Assembly: GCA_964539805.1 (NCBI GenBank)
Contig: CAZIKN010000042.1
Span: 1 to 43,474, forward strand
Direction: 5' to 3'
DNA: 43,474 nucleotides
From: M3007 sp964539805
Lineage (GTDB): Bacteria > Bacteroidota > Bacteroidia > Chitinophagales > Saprospiraceae
Within the stretch, counting starts at the first letter, position 1. The number at the start of each line of letters is the position of its first letter. A program made the position numbers and the translations under genes. This document shows, in pieces, positions 24,726 through 33,129 of the stretch. The notes beneath the pieces are model-generated. The model made no database searches and was not told the origin of the DNA. It was given only the letters and a program-made list of their open reading frames with translations.

Positions 24726-26729
24726 ATGATACACTATGAACGCAAAGGCTTGGATAACAAGACCTTGCTACATTTATACGAGCAGTTGGTCAAGCCAAGG
24801 CTGATAGAGGAAAAAATGCTTAACCTGCTTCGTCAAGGGCGTATATCCAAGTGGTTTTCAGGTATTGGACAGGAAGCCATTTCCGTTGGGGCTGCCTGTG
24901 CCCTGGAATCAGATGAGGTCATTTTTACCATGCACCGCAACCTTGGCGTGTTTACGGCCCGAGATATGCCATTAGATCGTTTGTTTTGCCAATGGCAAGG
25001 CAAACGCCATGGCTATACCAAAGGTCGCGATCGCTCCTTCCATTTTGGCGCCATGGAGCACCACATTGTAGGCATGATCTCCCACCTGGGCCCCCAACTC
25101 TCACTTGCGGCAGGCGTGGCCATGGCCTCCAAATTGAACCAGCAATTGGGTAAAGGCGATGAACCCATAAAAATTTCATTGGCGTTTACGGGTGAGGGGG
25201 CTACCAGCCAGGGCGAGTTCCATGAAGCCCTCAATGTGGCTTCCGTATGGAAATTACCTACCATTTTCCTGATTGAAAACAATGGTTACGGGCTAAGTAC
25301 TCGTCCTTCGGAGCAGTATGCCTGCGAAAGCCTTATTGACCGGGCCAAAGGCTATGGCATGCGCGGACTGAGCATTGATGGCAACAATATTATAGAGGTA
25401 TATACCACTATCCGCCAATTGGCCGCCGAAATGCGCGAAAACCCTGAGCCTGTCCTTTTGGAATGCCGAACTTTTCGTATGCGCGGACACGAAGAGGCCA
25501 GCGGAACCAAGTATGTACCCCAGGAACTGATGGACGAGTGGGCGAAAAAGGATCCGCTCGAAAATTTTGAAAAATGGCTGCTCTCAGAAGGTATTTTGAG
25601 CGAAGACATACAAAAAAGCCTAAGCGAAAAATACAAAAAAGCCATTCTGGAGGCTGTAAATATCATGTTTGAGGAGCCGGAACCCGTACCGGACACCGCA
25701 GAAGAACTAGAAGATGTGTACCACCCTGCCCCCTCGCCCGTAGCCAAGGAAGCCAGCGCAAAAATGCAGGAAGGTGTCCGTTTTATTGATGCCCTCTCGG
25801 ATGGCCTGCGAAACGCCATGCAGCGCCACCCCAAGTTGGTGCTTATGGGGCAGGATATTGCAGATTACGGTGGCGTGTTCAAAATTACCCAGGGGTTTGT
25901 GGAAACTTTTGGCCGTGAGCGTGTACGCAACACGCCCCTGTGCGAAAGCGCCATTGTCGGCATTGGCCTGGGACTTAGCATGGGCGGATATAAAAGTATG
26001 GTGGAAATGCAGTTTGCCGACTTCGTCACCTGCGGGTTTAACCAGATCGTCAATAACTTAGCCAAACTGCATTGGCGCTGGGGCCAAACTGCCGATGTGG
26101 TCATCCGAATGCCAACAGGAGGCGGCACGGGAGCTGGTCCCTTTCACTCCCAAAGCAACGAGGCATGGTTTACCCATACGCCCGGACTAAAAGTGGTGTA
26201 TCCTTCCACGCCCGAAGATGCCAAGGGCCTGCTTTTGGCCGCCTTTGAAGACCCCAATCCGGTCATGTACTTTGAGCACAAGGGCCTTTATCGCTCGGAA
26301 AGCGGCCCCGTGCCTGAAGGCTATTACACTACGCCTATTGGAAAAGCAAGGCAGGTGCGCACAGGCCATGACCTCAGTATCCTGACTTACGGACTTGGTG
26401 TAAGATGGGCAATACAAGCCGCTGAAAGCATGGGCACAGATGCCGACATTGTTGATCTTCGCTCCTTGGTTCCACTTGATTATGAAGCGATTACGGATTC
26501 AGTAAAACGCACCAACCGCGTACTCATCCTACATGAGGATACCTTGTTTGGCGGTATTGGCGGCGAAATAGCGGCCTGGATTTCGGAGCATCTGTTTGAA
26601 CATTTGGATGCCCCGGTGCTGCGGGCAGCCAGCTTGGATACACCCGTGCCTTTTGCTATTCCGCTGGAGCAAAACTTTTTCCCGATTGAACGATTAAAGG
26701 AGCAATTGAAGCGTTTATTGGCGTATTGA
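24726..26729 (+). CDS. Fused alpha/beta E1 component of a 2-oxo acid dehydrogenase, 667 aa
   Basis: The protein joins both E1 subunits. The alpha part (about residues 1-340) has the thiamine diphosphate motif GEGATSQGEFHEALN...NN near 155 and the RMRGHEEASG phosphorylation-loop region. The beta part (about 350-667) has ALSDGLRNAMQRHPKLVLMGQDIADYGGVF, the GGGTGAGPFHSQSNEAWF segment and the C-terminal LHEDTLFGGIGGEIAAW domain. It decarboxylates a 2-oxo acid and passes the acyl group to the E2 lipoyl domain. Fused forms of this type are usually annotated as branched-chain (2-oxoisovalerate) E1, but the substrate is not proven. ATG 24726 is chosen because the upstream extension is low-complexity intergenic sequence. 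E2 and E3 are not nearby. Confidence 0.93.
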   Translation: MIHYERKGLDNKTLLHLYEQLVKPRLIEEKMLNLLRQGRISKWFSGIGQEAISVGAACALESDEVIFTMHRNLGVFTARDMPLDRLFCQWQGKRHGYTKGRDRSFHFGAMEHHIVGMISHLGPQLSLAAGVAMASKLNQQLGKGDEPIKISLAFTGEGATSQGEFHEALNVASVWKLPTIFLIENNGYGLSTRPSEQYACESLIDRAKGYGMRGLSIDGNNIIEVYTTIRQLAAEMRENPEPVLLECRTFRMRGHEEASGTKYVPQELMDEWAKKDPLENFEKWLLSEGILSEDIQKSLSEKYKKAILEAVNIMFEEPEPVPDTAEELEDVYHPAPSPVAKEASAKMQEGVRFIDALSDGLRNAMQRHPKLVLMGQDIADYGGVFKITQGFVETFGRERVRNTPLCESAIVGIGLGLSMGGYKSMVEMQFADFVTCGFNQIVNNLAKLHWRWGQTADVVIRMPTGGGTGAGPFHSQSNEAWFTHTPGLKVVYPSTPEDAKGLLLAAFEDPNPVMYFEHKGLYRSESGPVPEGYYTTPIGKARQVRTGHDLSILTYGLGVRWAIQAAESMGTDADIVDLRSLVPLDYEAITDSVKRTNRVLILHEDTLFGGIGGEIAAWISEHLFEHLDAPVLRAASLDTPVPFAIPLEQNFFPIERLKEQLKRLLAY

Positions 26730-26739
26730 AAATAGATAA

Positions 26740-26762
26740 AATGTGCTAATTTTCAGCACATT
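26740..26762 (+). terminator. Weak hairpin after the E1 gene
   Basis: AATGTGCT (26740-26747) and AGCACATT (26755-26762) pair perfectly around a 7-base loop, 11 bp past the stop. No T tract follows, so this is a tentative terminator. Confidence 0.35.
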
Positions 26763-26813
26763 CATTCGAAGACTAAACTAAAATTAACGCAGCACTTAGC
26801 CTATTCAACCTAA

Positions 26814-27815
26814 ATGCTTGAAGCACATTTCCATCATCTTTCCTATGTAGTCTGCACACAAATCCTAAAAGCCAAATCCAGTGTGCGTGTGGCCGTTTGC
26901 TGGTTTTCTCATCAGGAAATTTTTCACGCCCTTCTGTCACTGTTGCAGAAGGGTGTGAAAATTGATCTGATATTGGAATACGACAGTCAAAACATACGCG
27001 AGGAAGGGCTTGATTTTCAAACGTTTATCCAAAAAGGAGGACAATTTTGGGCCTCTCGGGCTGCTGGCCTCATGCACCATAAGTTTGCCATTGTAGATGA
27101 CCACTTGCTCCTAAGCGGCTCCTTTAACTGGACTTACAACAGCAACGCCGAAAATCTGTTGGTCAGTAATGACCCCTCCCTTTGCACAGCATTTAGATCA
27201 GAATTTGAACGCCTAAAATCTTGTTCGGAGCGCATTTTTCACATTAACCGCGCCCATGTCAAGGTATTCGACAGTTATCCTTTGTTTGAAAACACGGAAT
27301 TTCAACTCGCCGAATTGCGGAAAAAAATCAGTAGCGGTGTAAACATTTGGGTTTATCACATAGCGCCTTTCTTGGATCAAACTGATGTCTTTTTCAATAA
27401 CCAAAAACTACTTTTTGATGAAAAAGGCTTGCTGCGCTCCTATTGGGCCGCCTACCGAATTTGGGATAAAACCCTTTTTGATGCTGAAACGGAAAAACTG
27501 GCATCGTTCCTGCCAGACAAAGCGGTGCGAGCACTCCGCCGATGGGCCATTCGCCTCAAAATTGGCGACCTGATTTTGGCTATCCATTACAACAAAAAAT
27601 TGAAAATCAATATGTTGTGCGCCATGGGAATACTACAGTCCGATCCAGGGCCCCATACCACTTCCCCTCATTCGTCCTATCGTTCAGTGCAATGGCTCAA
27701 AGTTATGGTCAGTACTCCCCTACCCTTTTATCAGCCTGTACCAAACGCGCCATTTTCCAAGTTTAAAGGCTCTGGATTGCGTTTGTTGCATGAGGTATTT
27801 GGAGAGGAAAAATAG
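26814..27815 (+). CDS. Phospholipase D-like nuclease domain protein with a PUA/EVE-like C-terminus, 333 aa
   Basis: The N-terminal domain (about residues 1-130) is a single PLD unit with the motif H-H-K-F-A-I-V-D followed by LLLSGSFNWTYNS near residue 88. This is the H-x-K-x4-D...G-S-x-N signature of dimeric PLD-family nucleases. After a middle region (about 150-235), residues about 245-320 contain IRLKIGDLILAIHYNKKL, a short A-M-G-I-L strand, and S-S-Y-R-S-V-Q-W. That pattern resembles PUA/EVE-type modules that read modified bases (GD...A.G.....R.V.W). The second assignment is tentative. There is no signal peptide. The stop is 121 bp before dnaE. Confidence 0.8.
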   Translation: MLEAHFHHLSYVVCTQILKAKSSVRVAVCWFSHQEIFHALLSLLQKGVKIDLILEYDSQNIREEGLDFQTFIQKGGQFWASRAAGLMHHKFAIVDDHLLLSGSFNWTYNSNAENLLVSNDPSLCTAFRSEFERLKSCSERIFHINRAHVKVFDSYPLFENTEFQLAELRKKISSGVNIWVYHIAPFLDQTDVFFNNQKLLFDEKGLLRSYWAAYRIWDKTLFDAETEKLASFLPDKAVRALRRWAIRLKIGDLILAIHYNKKLKINMLCAMGILQSDPGPHTTSPHSSYRSVQWLKVMVSTPLPFYQPVPNAPFSKFKGSGLRLLHEVFGEEK

Positions 27816-27875
27816 TTATCCACAATGGGGGATGGCTTGGCGGAATTTGAATAAATTTGCCGAAAATTCTCGTAC

Positions 27876-27928
27876 GCCGGAACTCCAATCCGGCATCAAC
27901 CCATACTGAACCGGAAAGGAGTTCCGGC
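27876..27928. repeat. Long hairpin immediately before dnaE
   Basis: GCCGGAACTCC (27876-27886) and GGAGTTCCGGC (27918-27928) are exact inverted repeats. After a 2x2 internal mismatch, TCCGG (27889-27893) and CCGGA (27911-27915) extend the stem. The loop is 17 bases. The element ends 8 bases before the dnaE ATG, so in mRNA it would sit at the ribosome-binding region. It may be a REP-like palindromic repeat or a translational control element. Confidence 0.6.
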
Positions 27929-27936
27929 AAACGAAT

Positions 27937-30900
27937 ATGCCACAATTCTCACATCTCCACTGCCACACCCAATTCTCGCTGCTTGATGGAGCGGCCAGCA
28001 TCCCAAATCTGTTCAAAAAAGCCAAGGCCGATGGCATGAGCGGCGTAGCTATCACGGACCACGGCAATATGTTCGGCGTGTTCCAGTTTGTAGCGGAAGC
28101 GGCCAAGCATGAAGGGGTAAAACCCATCGTGGGCTGTGAGTTTTATGTCGTGAACGACCGGCACCGGAAGAGTTTCACCAAGGAAGACCGGGACAAACGA
28201 TACCACCAATTGTTTTTGGCCAAAAACCCGGAAGGGTATAAAAACTTGGTCAAATTGTGCTCTTTGGGGTTTATTGAAGGGCTTTATGGCAAATATCCGC
28301 GTATTGACAAGGAACTCATTTTGCAGTACCACGAAGGACTGATTGCGACCACCTGTTGCATTGGGGCTATGGTGCCGCAGGCTATTTTAAGGCATGGGGA
28401 GGACGCTGCGCGCAAGGAGTTTGAATGGTGGCTCAATATTTTTGGCGAAGATTATTACATCGAACTACAGCGCCACAACATGGCCGAGCAGGATCAGGTG
28501 AACGAGGTATTGTTGCGCTTTGCCAAGGATTATAATGTCAAGATCATCTGCTCCAACGACTCGCACTATGTGGACCAGAAAGACGCGAATGCGCATGATA
28601 TTTTGCTGTGTATCAATACGGGCGAAAAGCAAAGTACCCCGGCCATACGCGAGTTTGTGGAAGAAGGCACGGTGATGAAAGGTGGGCGCTTTGCGTTCTG
28701 GAATGACCAGTTTTACTTTAAAACGCAGGCCGAAATGGGCCAACTTTTCCATGATCTGCCACAGGCATTGGACAATACCCAAGAGATCGTGGACAAAGTG
28801 CAGCCCCTGAAACTCAAACAGGATATCCTGCTACCCAATTTCGTCATCCCCCGTGAATTTGCCGATCAGGATGAATACCTGCGCCACATCACCTACGAGG
28901 GCGCGAAAGAGCGCTACAAAACCATAACGCCCGAGGTAGAGGAGCGGCTCAACTTTGAACTTCATACTGTAAAGACAATGGGTTTTGCCGGCTACTTCCT
29001 TATTGTGGCTGACTTCATCAAGGCCGGGCGCGATCTGGGCGTATTTGTAGGGCCAGGCCGCGGTTCAGCAGCTGGGAGTGCGGTGGCCTACTGTATCGGC
29101 ATCACCAATATTGACCCCATCAAGTACCAGTTGCTGTTCGAACGCTTCCTGAATCCCGACCGCAAGAGCATGCCTGATATTGACACGGATTTTGATGATG
29201 AAGGCCGACAAAAAGTGATTGACTATGTGGTAGAAAAGTATGGAAAACAACAGGTTGCATCCATTGTAACCTACGGCACCATGGCCGCTAAAATGTCCAT
29301 CAAAGACGTTTCCCGCGTATTGGATCTGCCCTTGGACACGGCCAATACTTTGGCTAAACTTGTCCCTGAAAAGCCGGGTATTTCGCTCAATCGTGTCCTA
29401 AAAGCACCCCTCTCCGGCGAAGGCTCATTGGCAGAAAAAGAAGGCCTCATCACGGAAGACATAGAAAGTTGCAAACGCCTTCGCGAATACTTAGATGCCA
29501 CTGGCACGCCTGAAAGCACCGTACTCAAAGAGGCCATGATCCTGGAAGGCTCTGTACGCGGCACAGGCGTTCACGCTGCAGGTATTATCATTGCGCCCAA
29601 AGACCTGACGGAGATCATCCCTGTAGCCACCGTAAAAGATTCCGACCTGCTGCTGACTCAGTTTGAAGGTTCTGTCATTGAGGATGCCGGAGTCATCAAA
29701 ATGGACTTTTTGGGCTTAAAAACACTGACCATTATTCGCGATGCCCTGCGCCTGATCGAGGAAAACCACGGCGTGAAGATTGATATAGACAGCATTCCAT
29801 TGGATGACAAAAAAACTTACGAGCTCTATCAGCGCGGCGAGACCAACGGCACCTTCCAGTTTGAAAGTGCGGGCATGCAAAAATACCTCCGTGACCTTAA
29901 ACCGGACAAATTTGACGACCTGATCGCCATGAATGCGCTGTACCGGCCAGGGCCTTTGGAGTATATTCCTGATTTTATCGCACGCAAACATGGGCGGCAG
30001 GCGGTTACCTATGATTTGCCCGCTATGGAGGAGTATTTGCAGGATACATTCGGTATTTGTGTCTATCAAGAGCAAATCATGCTCTTATCCCAAAAATTAG
30101 CAGGTTTTTCCAAAGGTGATGCCGACGTACTCCGCAAAGCAATGGGTAAAAAACAAAAGGCTGTTTTGGATAAAATGAAGGGCCAATTTGTGGAAGGCGC
30201 TGTCGCCAAAGGCCATCCAGCCGAAAAACTTGAAAAAATATGGACCGACTGGGAAGCCTTTGCCTCTTATGCCTTCAACAAAAGCCACTCCACCTGTTAC
30301 GCTTTTGTGGCCTACCAAACAGCATACCTCAAAGCGCATTACCCGAGCGAGTACATGGCCGCAGTTTTGACGCACTCGCAGGGCAATATTGAAAAAACGA
30401 CCTTCTTCCTGGAAGAGTGCAAGCGCATGGGCCTTACCGTTAAAGGCCCCGATGTCAATGAATCCGGGGTCAATTTTTCCGTAAACAAAAAAGGCGATAT
30501 CCGTTACGGCATGGGCGGCGTAAAAGGCGTAGGCGAAGCCGCTGTGGAAAGCCTGATACAGGAACGCCAAAAAAATGGCCCCTTCAAGAGCATTTATGAC
30601 TTCATGCGGCGACTCAACCTTCGCACCGTCAATAAAAAAGTGATGGAAAGCCTTGGTTTTGCGGGTGCATTTGATGGTTTGGGCGTGACCCGTGCAGCCT
30701 TGTTTGCAGAAGTAGAAGGCGTGATCTTTTTAGAAAAGGTATTGAAATACGGTGGCGCGCACCAGGAGGACAAGGTTATGTCCGCCAATTCCCTGTTTGG
30801 CGACTTATCCGACTCGGTGAGCATACCGGAGCCGCCCATGCCGAAAGTATCCGAATGGGGACTGCTGACCAAACTGCAACGTGAAAAAGACGTAGTCGGC

Positions 30901-31488
30901 ATATACCTCAGTGGCCACCCCTTGGATGATTACCGCTATGAATGGGAAAACTTCGCCTCACCATTGGCCAATATCGAAAATTTCAAGGGTCGCAAGGTAA
31001 ATGTGGCCGGTATCGTGACCAAAGTGGAGCACCGCATCAGTCAAAAGGGTACAGGCTGGGGCCGATTTACGATCAGCGATTACACGGGTTCATTGGAAAT
31101 CACCATGTTCTCCGAGTCCTATGCCAAATTCAAGTCCTTTTTTGAAGAAGCCGCCAGCCTCTACATCGAAGGTGAGTACAAGCAGCGCTTCAACTCTGAT
31201 GAGATGGAATTTCGGGTCTCCAATGTGCGCCTTTTGGAAAGCATTGGGGAAGAAAAAACCCAGTCCATTACCTTAAAAATACCTGTTGAGCGTGTTTCGG
31301 CAGACTTGATCGGTCAAATCGAGAAGCTCTGCAATGCACACAAAGGCAAGCACACCCTCCGCATGGAACTCATTGATTATCAGAACAAAGAAAAAATGGC
31401 CTTCACCTCAGGCGCCAAAAAAGTAAGCGTAGGGAATGAACTGATCTCGGCTTTGGAGTTACTGGGCGTGGAATGTGGGGTGAATTAA
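27937..31488 (+). CDS. dnaE: DNA polymerase III subunit alpha
   Basis: This is the replicative polymerase of the C family. The N-terminal PHP domain (about residues 1-280) keeps its His/Asp metal ligands: HLHCHTQFSLLDG, ITDHGNMFG, GCEFYVV and SNDSHYVDQ. It is therefore likely an active metal-dependent exonuclease domain, as known for DnaE proteins with an intact PHP site. The palm carries the catalytic MPDIDTDFDDEGR near residue 413. The fingers and helix-hairpin region (YAFNKSHSTCYAFVAYQTAYLKAHYP, near 783-808) and a C-terminal OB fold (VNVAGIVTKVEHR...FTISDYTGSLEITMF, about 1018-1058) follow. Its 1183 residues are typical. A nearly perfect hairpin precedes the start. Confidence 0.97.
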   Translation: MPQFSHLHCHTQFSLLDGAASIPNLFKKAKADGMSGVAITDHGNMFGVFQFVAEAAKHEGVKPIVGCEFYVVNDRHRKSFTKEDRDKRYHQLFLAKNPEGYKNLVKLCSLGFIEGLYGKYPRIDKELILQYHEGLIATTCCIGAMVPQAILRHGEDAARKEFEWWLNIFGEDYYIELQRHNMAEQDQVNEVLLRFAKDYNVKIICSNDSHYVDQKDANAHDILLCINTGEKQSTPAIREFVEEGTVMKGGRFAFWNDQFYFKTQAEMGQLFHDLPQALDNTQEIVDKVQPLKLKQDILLPNFVIPREFADQDEYLRHITYEGAKERYKTITPEVEERLNFELHTVKTMGFAGYFLIVADFIKAGRDLGVFVGPGRGSAAGSAVAYCIGITNIDPIKYQLLFERFLNPDRKSMPDIDTDFDDEGRQKVIDYVVEKYGKQQVASIVTYGTMAAKMSIKDVSRVLDLPLDTANTLAKLVPEKPGISLNRVLKAPLSGEGSLAEKEGLITEDIESCKRLREYLDATGTPESTVLKEAMILEGSVRGTGVHAAGIIIAPKDLTEIIPVATVKDSDLLLTQFEGSVIEDAGVIKMDFLGLKTLTIIRDALRLIEENHGVKIDIDSIPLDDKKTYELYQRGETNGTFQFESAGMQKYLRDLKPDKFDDLIAMNALYRPGPLEYIPDFIARKHGRQAVTYDLPAMEEYLQDTFGICVYQEQIMLLSQKLAGFSKGDADVLRKAMGKKQKAVLDKMKGQFVEGAVAKGHPAEKLEKIWTDWEAFASYAFNKSHSTCYAFVAYQTAYLKAHYPSEYMAAVLTHSQGNIEKTTFFLEECKRMGLTVKGPDVNESGVNFSVNKKGDIRYGMGGVKGVGEAAVESLIQERQKNGPFKSIYDFMRRLNLRTVNKKVMESLGFAGAFDGLGVTRAALFAEVEGVIFLEKVLKYGGAHQEDKVMSANSLFGDLSDSVSIPEPPMPKVSEWGLLTKLQREKDVVGIYLSGHPLDDYRYEWENFASPLANIENFKGRKVNVAGIVTKVEHRISQKGTGWGRFTISDYTGSLEITMFSESYAKFKSFFEEAASLYIEGEYKQRFNSDEMEFRVSNVRLLESIGEEKTQSITLKIPVERVSADLIGQIEKLCNAHKGKHTLRMELIDYQNKEKMAFTSGAKKVSVGNELISALELLGVECGVN

Positions 31489-31501
31489 TTTTAACCTTCT
31501 T

Positions 31502-32359
31502 ATGCATTATTTTTTATGGGTTATATTGCTGAGCGTAGTCGCATGCAATCGTCCACCCTCTCCTCTTGTCAAGGAAACACAAACAGCTCCCGAGTTGACA
31601 GATAGCCTTGTCCTCATCACGATTTTCGGAAATGTGCAAAGAAAGACTCCAACATCCGAGCGCACCGATGGTCACTTTTTTGCAAATTCCGCAGTAGATT
31701 CCACCCATTTTTCCCTAAAAAATTGGCAAGTACTGGATTTTGGAAAGATCAAAAAAAGTACGGAATACTTTGTTGAGCAGATTGAAAACATTACAGAAGA
31801 TAGCATCAAAAAAAAGTTGGTTATTTTATCAGCTATGGGATTCAGCTGCCACGCATGTCCCGGGATTGTAGGTGCGGCTGTTTTTTCATTGCACAATAAT
31901 AAATGGTCATTGGAAACTTGGGAAAACGATATAGCCGTCATTGGCACAACGGGCTACCCCGTGGACCAAATTGAAATCAAACATGCTGGAAAAAATGTAT
32001 TGGCCATAATTTTAAAAAAAGGAAGCATTTGGCAAGGTGTCGAGTACCGCTTTTTCACCATGGTCCTGTATCAGAAAGGAGTGTTTAAAGAAGTCCTGGA
32101 AGAAACAATTGGCTTTTCTGCCAATAACTGGGCAAACGCTGAAGGGGATGATTTTTTATACCCGGCATATTCCTACACTGCGAGTATTGCCTTTGATTGG
32201 ACTCAAGACAGTTCATCTCCATCTCCATTAGATATGCTCCTGCACTTTCAAGGTACGATACTCAATAAAAAAACAAATAAACCTGAATTGTTGGATAATA
32301 CGATTCGCTTTGAGTTTAAAGACGGACAATACAAAGCAATTGAAAAAATACCAGAATAA
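31502..32359 (+). CDS. Hypothetical lipoprotein, 285 aa
   Basis: The product starts MHYFLWVILLSVVACNRPP, a short lipoprotein signal with lipobox VVAC, so it is probably anchored to a membrane. The mature part is mixed alpha/beta with a C-H-A-C-P segment near residue 117 (MGFSCHACPGIVGAAVFSL), which could bind metal or form a disulfide. I recognise no family. It begins 13 bp after dnaE and may be read from the same transcript, although it has no evident functional link. Confidence 0.75.
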   Translation: MHYFLWVILLSVVACNRPPSPLVKETQTAPELTDSLVLITIFGNVQRKTPTSERTDGHFFANSAVDSTHFSLKNWQVLDFGKIKKSTEYFVEQIENITEDSIKKKLVILSAMGFSCHACPGIVGAAVFSLHNNKWSLETWENDIAVIGTTGYPVDQIEIKHAGKNVLAIILKKGSIWQGVEYRFFTMVLYQKGVFKEVLEETIGFSANNWANAEGDDFLYPAYSYTASIAFDWTQDSSSPSPLDMLLHFQGTILNKKTNKPELLDNTIRFEFKDGQYKAIEKIPE

Positions 32360-32419
32360 TATGAAAGTGAGGATTGAACGTTTTTTAGATTCAACCCACT
32401 TTGATTTGACTATACGGCC

Positions 32420-33031
32420 ATGAAACTATATCAAATTGTCTTATTCGTTTTTGCTTTAGTACAAGCTTGCAAGCCCTCCGCCGCCTTGCGGGAAACACCC
32501 CCAGGCTGTGTTCAGGTTCAGCCCAGCACCTGGCAGGACGAACGTCCATTGGCCAATATTGATTATTGGGAATATTTGGGCTGGACCATGAAGCATTACG
32601 GGCGATTTTCTCCCGAATTCAAATCGGCCTTCCCGGACACAAGTGGTCATGGTCATCTGATTGCAGAAGCCTTGAGTGAGCAGGATACGAATCTTCAACA
32701 CAAGACCTACTTTGTACCCAAGGATCGTTTTGAAGAAAATTTATGCTGCGTCAGCGGGTCGCAATTGATGCAATATGCCCGCTGGCGAACGGAGATTGTA
32801 CACTGGAATCGCTTGATAACCAATAAATTGATCGCTCCTGATTTGGCGTATTCACCGCATATTTTTGCCAGAGAAAGCACCCGGCATGAAAAGAACCTGC
32901 CCGATATCTTTGTGTATCAATTGCCCCAAACTACGAATTGGCCGAAACTGAGCAGATTAAATGAGCCTTTAAAGATGATATGCCAAAAGCAGGCCGTCAA
33001 ACTTTATAGTCAACAGAACAGTTCAAAATAG
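32420..33031 (+). CDS. Lipoprotein with a divergent FGE-sulfatase (SUMF1)-like domain, 203 aa
   Basis: A lipobox signal (MKLYQIVLFVFALVQAC) is followed by PPGCVQVQPSTW, NIDYWEYLGWTMKHYGRFSPEF, and CVSGSQLMQYARWRTEIVHW. The order and spacing echo Bacteroidota SUMF1/formylglycine-generating-enzyme-like lipoproteins (P-P-G-T-V, then N-x-x-Y/W-x-E-F/Y-x-x-W, then V-S-x-x-Q-A-x-x-Y-x-x-W-R). The domain is short and appears to lack the conserved C-terminal core, so it is probably not an active enzyme. Function unknown. It is followed by a strong bidirectional terminator. Confidence 0.6.
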   Translation: MKLYQIVLFVFALVQACKPSAALRETPPGCVQVQPSTWQDERPLANIDYWEYLGWTMKHYGRFSPEFKSAFPDTSGHGHLIAEALSEQDTNLQHKTYFVPKDRFEENLCCVSGSQLMQYARWRTEIVHWNRLITNKLIAPDLAYSPHIFARESTRHEKNLPDIFVYQLPQTTNWPKLSRLNEPLKMICQKQAVKLYSQQNSSK

Positions 33032-33049
33032 GCCGGTATTAGGCCATAA

Positions 33050-33093
33050 AAAAAGTGGCTGCCACCTGCGTAAAACAGGGGCAGCCGCTTTTT
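33050..33093. terminator. Bidirectional intrinsic terminator
   Basis: AAAAAGTGGCTGCC (from 33050) pairs with GGCAGCCGCTTTTT (ending 33093) with one G-U pair, and CCTG/CAGG extends the stem inward after a bulge. The A run on the left and T run on the right give a U tract on both strands. It lies between the convergent lipoprotein gene and susD-like gene, so it can end both transcripts. Confidence 0.88.
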
Positions 33094-33129
33094 ATGCGTT
33101 GAAAAAATCATTCAACGCGCATTACCGTA

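Noticed and set aside
27816..27824. Replication origin near dnaE
   Set aside because: Only a single DnaA box is visible, with no box cluster, AT-rich unwinding element or dnaA/dnaN neighbour.
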